Assembly: GCA_964468205.1 (NCBI GenBank)
Contig: CAYXVG010000057.1
Location: 1 to 43,177, forward strand
From: CAWELS01 sp964468205
Lineage (GTDB): Bacteria > Acidobacteriota > Terriglobia > Bryobacterales > Bryobacteraceae
Direction: 5' to 3'
Length of the DNA: 43,177 nt
Shown: one piece after another, positions 33,068-40,168 of the stretch
Numbering within the stretch: position 1 is the first letter of the stretch
How the letters are laid out: every line of letters starts with the position of its first letter
Notes under the pieces: model-generated
What the model was told of the DNA's origin: nothing
The model's input: only the letters and a program-made list of their open reading frames with translations
Databases searched by the model: none
Program-made: the position numbers and the translations under genes

Positions 33068-33349
33068 CTAACCCAGGTGGTCGCCGAGGCGCTCCAAAAA
33101 CTCGGCCGGTGTCAGCTCGTCGCCTGCGTTCATGCGTAGCAGCAAGTCGTCGATCACCTTCTTCGCCTCCTCCTTGCCGTAGTTGCGCAGGTAGCCGTCG
33201 ACGAAATGCTCACCCGCCATGGCGCGGTTGATCTCGCTTTCTTTGTTGTGGTCTTCGAGTTCTGTGAAATAGACCACGCGGAAGTTTCTCCCATAGGACT
33301 TCTCCCGGTACACCTCGAACATTGTCCTGTCAGCTTGAATCCCAGTCAT
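33068..33349 (-). CDS. Small conserved-looking protein of unknown function
   Basis: A 93-aa soluble protein I do not recognise. Its composition is balanced: MFEVYREKSYGRNFRVVYFTEL reads as strand-loop-strand, followed by a helical region with HFVDGYLRNYGKEEAKKVID. A start at 33349 (ATG) was preferred over the upstream GTG at 33367; a third Met nine codons later also has a weak AGG before it. A 9-bp inverted repeat (33048-33056 with 33086-33094) spans the end of the gene. It lies downstream of the matrixin gene on the same strand, separated by 71 nt. Confidence 0.65.
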   Translation of the reverse strand: MTGIQADRTMFEVYREKSYGRNFRVVYFTELEDHNKESEINRAMAGEHFVDGYLRNYGKEEAKKVIDDLLLRMNAGDELTPAEFLERLGDHLG

Positions 33350-33420
33350 TACCTCAGAAGGTAACACAAGCGGGATGGCGCAGACTTCGGGGTCAGTTTA
33401 CCGGGTGGGTATTGCGGGCC

Positions 33421-35967
33421 TTACTCGCTAACCGTGATAAACACTGGCTCCGAGGGCCGGCCGTCAACTGCCACGGTGAGCGGTATCTGCTCGCCGGAGG
33501 AGACCGATGTTCCCAAGTGGAACTGGACGATGCGCAGGCTGGGCTCCTCCTCAAACGCCAGCACGTCGCTGGCGCCGTGTTCCAGCCCATCCACGACTAT
33601 GGATACCCGCTCGGGTGTGATCGCTTCTGCTTCGGCGCCCACCAATAGCAGCCGTATCTGTACCAGTTCTCCGGGACGCGCGGGAGACTCGGGGGCAATG
33701 CCAGCCCCGGTGTGCGAATGCACGCTCAGAATCTTCGGCGGCGCCAGAGCCACTCTCAGAAGTATCGGAGAAGCCGTTCGCCCTGCAGCCGAGAGGCGCG
33801 CGACCACCGGACCCGGCTCAACGGTCGAAGGCACGGTGAACTCCAAGCGTTCCCCATCCACGGCCAACACCGGAGCCGGTTGGTCATTCAACGTAAAAAC
33901 GATTTGCGACGGTCCTACCTCAGCCGGGAGAGCGGAGACACGGAGCGTAGCGTTCTTTCCCAGATACGCGACCGGCTTGCTGGATTCAACATCATACGCC
34001 GGCGAGTGCAGCGAGGGAGTGAACAGGTCGCCGGGAGCCGTCCGGAAGACCCGCTGCTGGTGGATTCCCCGGATGCCGGTTACCGTGCTGACCGAGATCG
34101 CGGACTCCGGGGCGCCTGGCACAACCGCGACGTTGGCGCGGATCAGCGTTGGATTTACTACGACATAGTCCCGCACGACCACATCGCTGGAGCCAAATCC
34201 GACAATGGTCTCACCTGCTTCGAACCGCGTATTGACACCACGAATCTCCACCATCGCTTCCTTGCCTGACGCGACCGATTCGGGGAACGGCGTCAATCCA
34301 CCTTGTTCCCGCTCCGGGTAATCGTAGGTAGGTGGTTGGACTCCGTCCAGGAACCAGGAACTCTGCCCGTCCCGATTCAAAGCGATCACCGTGGCGCGAT
34401 GATTCGCCGGAGCCGGCGGTGGCCGGACAATGACGCCCCCCTCCGCACCGGGACCGAGCAGTTGAGCCGGTACGCCGTCGAACAGAATTGTTGTTCGCTC
34501 GGAGATTTGCTGCCCAACAACGACGACAACCGCCTCTCCGTCGCCATCAACCACCTCAAACAGACCGGCAATCGAAGGCGGCGCCGCCTGGCTCAACTGT
34601 AGCCCCGCCGGAAGAACGTAAACGTCGTCTCCGAGGTTGAATAGCAGATGCCGGGAACCGGCGCCGGAAAACGGATTGACCTCGAAGTTGATCTGAACGA
34701 ATCGCGGGTCAGGGGCGTAGGGTGTCAAACCACCGGATGGGATCACCGCCGAACCACCAATCACCTGCGCCGAAAGACCGGGAACGGGAGCCGTCCCGTC
34801 GGATAATCCAAAGCCGAAGGCCACCAGGAAGCGCCGCGCCGCGTCCAGGCTCACATGCGCCGAGGGAACGGCGACGTTGCCGGGAAAGCTGTAGGTCGTC
34901 ACCGAGTGTACCGGCGGTACGCCGCGATCGTTCACGAAGAAGTCAATACCGGCCGCCTCTTCACCGCGTTTGAGGGGCACCGTCACGGCCGTATCCAGCG
35001 ATTTTACACCGGGGTAAAACTGCGCATCGAAATAGTCCAATGCAAGAATCGGCTCGCCATCGGGACCTCGGGGCATGACAAGGTTCGCCCGGCTCACCTC
35101 GCCGTAGACGGGCGGCGGAAGTGGATGAACGTATACAAAATACTGTCCCGAAGGAATGCCTTCAATCCGGTACGTGCCATCGGGATGGGTGAGGCTACTC
35201 ACCGCCGTTCCCTGAGGAGAAAGGGCCACCACGGAGGCGAGATTCACTCCATGGTCATTCAGAACCACCCGGCCGCTGATCACGCCCGATCCTTCGCGGA
35301 ACCCGGGCGCAGGATAAAGAAGCGAGAGCCCGGCCCTGTCATCATTGCCCAGCGGCGACGCCTTCGTGGTGGCGCGGGTAATGCCCGTCGACATCACTGA
35401 TGAGGTGAAGGTGTGCTGCAGGCCCAGCGCATGGCCCATCTCGTGAACGAGCGTCATGAAAAAGCCATCGCTGGAGCTCGGCTGCCGGGATAGGTCTTTG
35501 TTCAGGACAACCACAGCCCGAGAAATCGGCATGAACTCTTCGCCGTCCCGCGAGATGATATCCGCGCGGGTTGTCGGACCACCCATCGCGATCAGTCCGG
35601 GCGGGATTTCGTCGAATATAACGTCGATGCCAGGAGTAGCCTGCTCGGTATTGACGTCGGCCACGCCGCCGTAGCGCAGGCGCAGGCTGGAACTCTCCAC
35701 GCTGTTCCAGGCCTTAGCCGCCGAGCGTATCTGGCTGATGATCGCCGCGAAGCTGTCGTTGGGGGCGAGCAAGTCCGGACGTTTCTCGCTCACATAGTAG
35801 TGCAGGATGTTGTCCACGAGTTGTTGCTGATCGAATTTCTCGTAGACCGGGCGGTACGGTGAATCCGTAGAAGTGTAGTGGACAAAGTGGTAGTGAGCCG
35901 GCGCAAGCGAAAACCCGAAGAGAACCAGACCGGCCAGGGTGAAGAGTCTTCGCAGTTGAACGCTCAT
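33421..35967 (-). CDS. Secreted matrixin-type metalloprotease with IPT/Ig-like repeats
   Basis: An 848-aa protein with a signal peptide (about 1-24). The protease domain (about 45-210) has the metzincin motif HEMGHALGLQH at 175-185 and a Met-turn VMS near 191. A carboxypeptidase-regulatory-like beta sandwich follows (about 228-290, SLTHPDGTYRIEGIPSG). The remaining 500 residues are repeats of IPT/TIG-like and Ig-like modules typical of Acidobacteria secreted proteins. It probably cleaves extracellular or surface proteins. It begins 1 nt after the upstream small secreted protein's stop, so the two are coupled. Confidence 0.9.
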   Translation of the reverse strand: MSVQLRRLFTLAGLVLFGFSLAPAHYHFVHYTSTDSPYRPVYEKFDQQQLVDNILHYYVSEKRPDLLAPNDSFAAIISQIRSAAKAWNSVESSSLRLRYGGVADVNTEQATPGIDVIFDEIPPGLIAMGGPTTRADIISRDGEEFMPISRAVVVLNKDLSRQPSSSDGFFMTLVHEMGHALGLQHTFTSSVMSTGITRATTKASPLGNDDRAGLSLLYPAPGFREGSGVISGRVVLNDHGVNLASVVALSPQGTAVSSLTHPDGTYRIEGIPSGQYFVYVHPLPPPVYGEVSRANLVMPRGPDGEPILALDYFDAQFYPGVKSLDTAVTVPLKRGEEAAGIDFFVNDRGVPPVHSVTTYSFPGNVAVPSAHVSLDAARRFLVAFGFGLSDGTAPVPGLSAQVIGGSAVIPSGGLTPYAPDPRFVQINFEVNPFSGAGSRHLLFNLGDDVYVLPAGLQLSQAAPPSIAGLFEVVDGDGEAVVVVVGQQISERTTILFDGVPAQLLGPGAEGGVIVRPPPAPANHRATVIALNRDGQSSWFLDGVQPPTYDYPEREQGGLTPFPESVASGKEAMVEIRGVNTRFEAGETIVGFGSSDVVVRDYVVVNPTLIRANVAVVPGAPESAISVSTVTGIRGIHQQRVFRTAPGDLFTPSLHSPAYDVESSKPVAYLGKNATLRVSALPAEVGPSQIVFTLNDQPAPVLAVDGERLEFTVPSTVEPGPVVARLSAAGRTASPILLRVALAPPKILSVHSHTGAGIAPESPARPGELVQIRLLLVGAEAEAITPERVSIVVDGLEHGASDVLAFEEEPSLRIVQFHLGTSVSSGEQIPLTVAVDGRPSEPVFITVSE

Positions 35968-35968
35968 T

Positions 35969-36508
35969 TTATCGCCTCACTCCTCCCAGCATCCGGTCGA
36001 CTTTGTCCCGCAATTCCGACAGGGCCAGGGTGATCGCGCTGTCGTCAATCGGCTGGCCGGAGATCGGATCGAGCATCACCTCGCCGCTTGCGGCGCGGTG
36101 TACCATTGCCTCGCCTTTCTCGTTCGCCGTAATCACAAACAGGCCCTGCGAAAGGCCGATAACGTGATTCAGGCCGCTCTTTCCCGTCCAGAGGAAAAAG
36201 ACATACTCGCTACCGGGGGTCAAATCCGGGGCGCCGGAGAAGTCCTGGCGGAGACCGTTATTTGATCCGCCCGGAATGGCCACTTCCACCGAGGCGCGGT
36301 CCGGCCCCTTCCAACGTTCGAGTATCTCGATATCGGAAAGGGTGTAGAGTACCGGGCCCCGGCTGATCGCACGCGACGGGCCAACACGGCCCCGGACGAT
36401 CGCCGTCGACTTCTCGATCATGTCCTCAAGCGAAAGCTTCTCGAGGGTCGCTCCACCGAGCGCCGCCGCTCCGGCGATCAAGCCGATCACTACCGCAAAG
36501 ACACGCAT
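35969..36508 (-). CDS. Small secreted protein, partner of the matrixin
   Basis: A 179-aa protein with a signal peptide (about 1-20). It has a beta-rich N-terminal part with LEDMIEKSTAIVRGRV, then TLSDIEILERWKG, a pattern seen in exported proteins encoded next to matrixins in related genomes (recollection, not checked). The C-terminus is a short helix. It precedes the metalloprotease with a 1-nt gap, suggesting a joint role such as inhibitor, chaperone or substrate-binding protein; none of these is proven. Ribosome site AGGGAAG lies 6 nt upstream. Confidence 0.7.
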   Translation of the reverse strand: MRVFAVVIGLIAGAAALGGATLEKLSLEDMIEKSTAIVRGRVGPSRAISRGPVLYTLSDIEILERWKGPDRASVEVAIPGGSNNGLRQDFSGAPDLTPGSEYVFFLWTGKSGLNHVIGLSQGLFVITANEKGEAMVHRAASGEVMLDPISGQPIDDSAITLALSELRDKVDRMLGGVRR

Positions 36509-36652
36509 GGCAATCTTCCCTACTTCAGACTGGCACCTCGAATGCCATCCTAAGCTATTGAAAACATGTTAGAAACATTCCGTTCGCTGTGTTACCATGA
36601 CACGGCGTGGGACGATATGTCTCAACTCTGAGGCCAGCTATTTCCAGCCGGT

Positions 36653-38050
36653 CTAACTAACAGATCGGACGAATGAGGCGACAACGAAAGTGACAAGAAA
36701 TGCAATTCCGAGCGGCATCAGCGCGCCGACCAGCGTCCACCGGCGGCTGCGCGTCTCTTTCCAAATAGTCAAGATGGTTGTCGCGCATGGATTGTGCAGG
36801 AGTGCGAACAGCATCAGGCTCACCGCCGTGAGCATGGTCCAACCTTGCTGGTCCACGAGCAGCGATCGGAGTTGGTCGAACGATTCCAATTCTATCATCT
36901 GCCCTGTTCCCATGTAGACCATCAAAATGGTTGGAACCACGATCTCGTTAGCCGGGATCGCAATTATGTATGCGAGTAGAATCACTCCGTCGAGTCCAAT
37001 CGCCTCGCCCAAAGGATTCAGGAAATTGGAGATATGGGCCGCCAAGCTGGCATCCCCGGCGTTGATGTTGCCGAGAATCCAGATTACGGCGCCAGCCGGG
37101 GCGGCCATCGCAATGGCCCGCATGAGAACGAAGAACGTCCGGTCTATCAGCGAGGTGTAGAGGATCCGTAGAATGCTCGGCCGGCGGTAAGGCGGCAACT
37201 CGAGCGTGAAGGCTGAAGCCTCTCCCCGCAATACGGTCTTCGTCAGTATCCACGAAACCGCCAGGGTGAATCCAACGCCCAACAGCACCACGAGCACAAC
37301 CGATCCCGCCGCCGCCACCGAGGCCAGCGCGGGGGGAAAGGCCGCTGCCACGAAAATAGTCGCCAGCATGATCAGGGTAGGGAAGCGCCCATTGCACGGC
37401 ACGAAGTTATTGGTGAGGATGGCGATCAACCGCTCCCTCGGCGAGTCGATCACCCGTGTTGCAATTACCCCGGCGGCATTGCAGCCGAAACCCATCGCCA
37501 TGGTCAGCGACTGTTTTCCATGGGCGCCGGCGCGGCGAAACAGCCAATCCAGGTTAAACGCCACCCGCGGCAGATAGCCCAAATCCTCGAGGATTGTGAA
37601 CAGCGGAAAGAAGATCGCCATCGGAGGCAGCATTACGCTGACCACCCAGGCCAAGCCGCGGAATACTCCGTGCCATAAGAATCCCGTGATCCACCAGGGA
37701 ACTCCCCAGGAATTGAAGGCATCGGACGCGACGCCCTCCAACCAGAAGAAGCCGTTCGCAAGCATCTGCGAAGGGTAGTTGGCGCCCACAATTGTCAGCC
37801 AGAACACCACCGAAAGCACCAACAGCATCAATGGCAGGCCGAATACGCGGGATGTCACCAGCCGGTCCACGGTCTGGTCCAAGTCGGAGCGCGGCTCGCC
37901 CTTCCGGCGCACTGCTTTGCGCGCGATGCGCTCGGACTCTTCGAAGAGGCCGCTTACCATCTGGTCACGGAACTCCTCGCCGAGTCCGCGGCGCAGAGCA
38001 TCCGCGCGGTCCAGTATCCGCTGTGCCGCGGACGCCTCGGATGCAGTCAC
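36653..38050 (-). CDS. feoB: FeoB membrane (gate) domain as a separate ORF
   Basis: A 465-aa protein that corresponds to the C-terminal, membrane half of FeoB. About eight to nine membrane segments contain the two Gate regions with conserved cysteines: GFGCNAAGVIATRVI near 190 and NNFVPCNGRFPTL near 215. A cytoplasmic helical lead-in (about 1-55) matches the linker that normally joins the G domain. It imports Fe2+ across the inner membrane. It starts with GTG at 38050 overlapping the stop of the GTPase ORF by one base (TAGTG). Either the gene is truly split and translationally coupled, or one base error broke a single feoB. Confidence 0.93.
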   Translation of the reverse strand: MTASEASAAQRILDRADALRRGLGEEFRDQMVSGLFEESERIARKAVRRKGEPRSDLDQTVDRLVTSRVFGLPLMLLVLSVVFWLTIVGANYPSQMLANGFFWLEGVASDAFNSWGVPWWITGFLWHGVFRGLAWVVSVMLPPMAIFFPLFTILEDLGYLPRVAFNLDWLFRRAGAHGKQSLTMAMGFGCNAAGVIATRVIDSPRERLIAILTNNFVPCNGRFPTLIMLATIFVAAAFPPALASVAAAGSVVLVVLLGVGFTLAVSWILTKTVLRGEASAFTLELPPYRRPSILRILYTSLIDRTFFVLMRAIAMAAPAGAVIWILGNINAGDASLAAHISNFLNPLGEAIGLDGVILLAYIIAIPANEIVVPTILMVYMGTGQMIELESFDQLRSLLVDQQGWTMLTAVSLMLFALLHNPCATTILTIWKETRSRRWTLVGALMPLGIAFLVTFVVASFVRSVS

Positions 38051-38880
38051 TATTGCGATCCCTCCAGCGCGATCAACGGGCTCGCCCGCTCCACAGGGGC
38101 TTGTTGCCGCCCTGCCAGTTCGTCCAGCTCACCGGAGAGCAGCGCTTGGCGGATCCGGTGGTCGCCGTCAAGAAGCCGGTAGGCGATCCAACGTGCGTTC
38201 GGCAAACCGGGCGACGCCTTCTCAATCATCTCAACCAGCTCATCCACCGCCTTCTCCACTGGAGATGCCTTTCGCTGGCGCACCGGCGCGGTCTTCACCT
38301 CGCCCGAGACCACACCGGCGATGGTGCTGACAAGCTGATGCAGGCCCTGCTTATTTCGGGCTATCGTCGGAACCGCCGGAACTCCAAGGTCTCTGGCCAG
38401 GGAACGGACGTCCACTTCCACGCCTTTCCGCTCAGCTTCGTCCATCAAATTGACGCACAGAACCACCTTGCCGGTTATCTCTAAAACCTGTAGAGCCAAG
38501 TTTAGATTTCTCTCCAAAGCCGTTGCATCCATTACGACTACGGTGCAGTCCGGTTTGCCGAAAAGGATAAAGTTCCGGGCAATTTCCTCGTCTTGGGATG
38601 CGGAGAGCAACGAGTAGGTACCCGGCAGATCCACCAGCTTGTAGTTCACGTTATTGAACGAGAATCCACCCTCAGCGCGGGATACCGTTTTGCCCGGCCA
38701 GTTGCCCACGTGCTGCCGCAAGCCGGTTAGCGCGTTGAAGACGGAAGATTTCCCAGTGTTTGGATTGCCGGCCAAGGCGACCAGATAGTCCGCGCTCGAG
38801 AGCCGGATCCCCATCTGAGCCAACTGTCCCCCGGCCGGGCAGTTTCCACAGTCATGTCCTGGTAAGTATTCTACTTTCAC
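38050..38880 (-). CDS. feoB: FeoB GTPase (G) domain as a separate ORF
   Basis: A 276-aa protein covering the FeoB cytosolic half. P-loop GNPNTGKSS (38-46), G3 DLPG (84-87) and G4 NLMD (144-147) are present, then a helical GDI-like domain (about 180-270). An N-terminal CGNCPAG (11-17) is a short metal-thiol-like motif. The G domain gates the Fe2+ channel formed by the following ORF. Start overlaps the regulator's stop by 4 nt (ATGA), and its own stop overlaps the membrane ORF start. Order and coupling indicate one transcript from the regulator onward. Confidence 0.94.
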   Translation of the reverse strand: MKVEYLPGHDCGNCPAGGQLAQMGIRLSSADYLVALAGNPNTGKSSVFNALTGLRQHVGNWPGKTVSRAEGGFSFNNVNYKLVDLPGTYSLLSASQDEEIARNFILFGKPDCTVVVMDATALERNLNLALQVLEITGKVVLCVNLMDEAERKGVEVDVRSLARDLGVPAVPTIARNKQGLHQLVSTIAGVVSGEVKTAPVRQRKASPVEKAVDELVEMIEKASPGLPNARWIAYRLLDGDHRIRQALLSGELDELAGRQQAPVERASPLIALEGSQ

Positions 38881-39935
38881 AGTGTTGTCACATTCTCCTC
38901 AGCAACGGCCTGAGGTTTGCCAACCGGACGGACCCACACGAGTTTGGCTTGCTCTGCCCGAAGAGCCACCAGTGTGCCGCGGACCCGATATCCCCGCGGG
39001 TCGCCAAAGGCATTCTGCAGGTCAACGCGGATACGTGTACTCGGAGTTAGACCCAAGTCCAACAGACGCCGCCGGGCAAAGCCACGGAAGTTGGGATCAA
39101 GAGCTATAATCTCGGCCTCGGCCTTGTCCCCGAGCTCCGCCAGAGTGATGGCGTCCGTAGGCTTCGACTGGGCCAACTCGCGGCCCTGGATGTGAATATT
39201 CGCCGCGACAACCGGCGCAATGCGGTGCTCCTGGCCGCGGTGGGCTACGACAATATGTTCTGAGCCTCGCTCCAGAATCCGAATTGGATCGCCGACTTTA
39301 AAACCGAGAGCGATGATTTGCCGCAAGACGATCACCGGTTCATCTTCCACATGAACTATATATCCTTTAGTCCCTGTATCCCAATCAGTTAAAGGGGTTC
39401 CGCGCAAATTCGAAACCGTTCCGTCGGCTTGCGGTATCGGATCCCCATGCGGGTCTGTCAAGGGATGCCCGAGATGAGCGTCCAGGGCGTCAAGTTTCTC
39501 CGGCGTGAAGGCGTGCTCAGCCTTCTCGGCCGCGCCGTGGACTTTCAAAAGCGGCATACCCGCTTCGTCGGAAAGATACCGTTCCCAGAGACGGTGAGCC
39601 CGGACAATCTGCAGAGCCCAACGCTCTCCTTCGGAAGTAAGCGTCAGGCTTCCGCGCGATGAATGAATGAGTCCCCGCCCCTCCAATTTTTCGAGCAGGC
39701 CCACGAGCGCTTGGTCTGAGAGCTTCAGAGCACCAGCCAGTGATTCCGGACTAGCTGCATGCCCGCGATCGGAGAGAGTCAGCATATGCTTCAATGCGTC
39801 CTCCAGTTGACGCCGATGGCGGGTCCCGCGCCAGTCCCGGATGCGGGCGAGGAGTCCCCAACGCGGAATAGTCCCCAGTAGAACGGCTATCCCGATGATG
39901 AGAACCAGCCATACGAGACTATCGACAATCTCCAT
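38877..39935 (-). CDS. Membrane-tethered DtxR-type regulator fused to two FeoA domains
   Basis: A 352-aa protein. One N-terminal membrane helix (about 7-22) is followed by a DtxR/MntR winged helix (about 44-105), then a dimerisation/metal domain (about 106-170) with HRLWERYL and HPLTDPHGDPIP as family marks. Two FeoA (SH3-like) domains follow at about 182-252 and 262-337. DtxR proteins repress iron or manganese uptake genes when loaded with metal; FeoA aids FeoB. Joining them with a membrane anchor in the feo operon suggests a sensor held near FeoB. It has no separate feoA partner nearby. A Shine-Dalgarno is not evident. Confidence 0.88.
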   Translation of the reverse strand: MEIVDSLVWLVLIIGIAVLLGTIPRWGLLARIRDWRGTRHRRQLEDALKHMLTLSDRGHAASPESLAGALKLSDQALVGLLEKLEGRGLIHSSRGSLTLTSEGERWALQIVRAHRLWERYLSDEAGMPLLKVHGAAEKAEHAFTPEKLDALDAHLGHPLTDPHGDPIPQADGTVSNLRGTPLTDWDTGTKGYIVHVEDEPVIVLRQIIALGFKVGDPIRILERGSEHIVVAHRGQEHRIAPVVAANIHIQGRELAQSKPTDAITLAELGDKAEAEIIALDPNFRGFARRRLLDLGLTPSTRIRVDLQNAFGDPRGYRVRGTLVALRAEQAKLVWVRPVGKPQAVAEENVTTL

Positions 39936-39958
39936 TGTGTAATTATGGCTTTCAAAAA

Positions 39959-39970
39959 GTAGTTAACTAC
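39959..39970. promoter_or_regulatory. 12-bp perfect palindrome upstream of the feo operon
   Basis: GTAGTTAACTAC lies 24-35 nt upstream of the regulator start codon. TTAACT/AGTTAA cores resemble the dyads bound by DtxR/MntR-type repressors, so autoregulation is likely. TACAAT (minus strand, 39983-39978) nearby could be the -10. Confidence 0.6.
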
Positions 39971-40046
39971 AGTTCATATTGTAGCACCGGCGCCAGGCAA
40001 TCGAACAAGTACCATATCATTAGATGCGCCGCCGGTGGTTTACGAC

Positions 40047-40072
40047 CAGTGTGGTGCTTTTCCACCACGCTG
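40047..40072 (+). other. 10-bp hairpin in the leader of the FecR gene
   Basis: CAGTGTGGTG (40047-40056) and CACCACGCTG (40063-40072) pair with one G-U, loop CTTTTC. TGAATTGTTTT follows, a weak U-rich tail. It lies about 97 nt before the FecR-protein start and could act as an attenuator or leader structure. Confidence 0.4.
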
Positions 40073-40168
40073 TGAATTGTTTTCCTCGTCCCTATTTACA
40101 GATATTTCAGCGACTTACGAGATTGGAAGCCGGCTTGCTGTTATCCAGGCGTGGTACGGGAGGGCGTC

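Noticed and set aside
33048..33094. 9-bp inverted repeat as a terminator between the DUF4175-like gene and the small minus-strand gene
   Set aside because: No T-run follows on either strand in the right place, and one arm lies inside the small gene.
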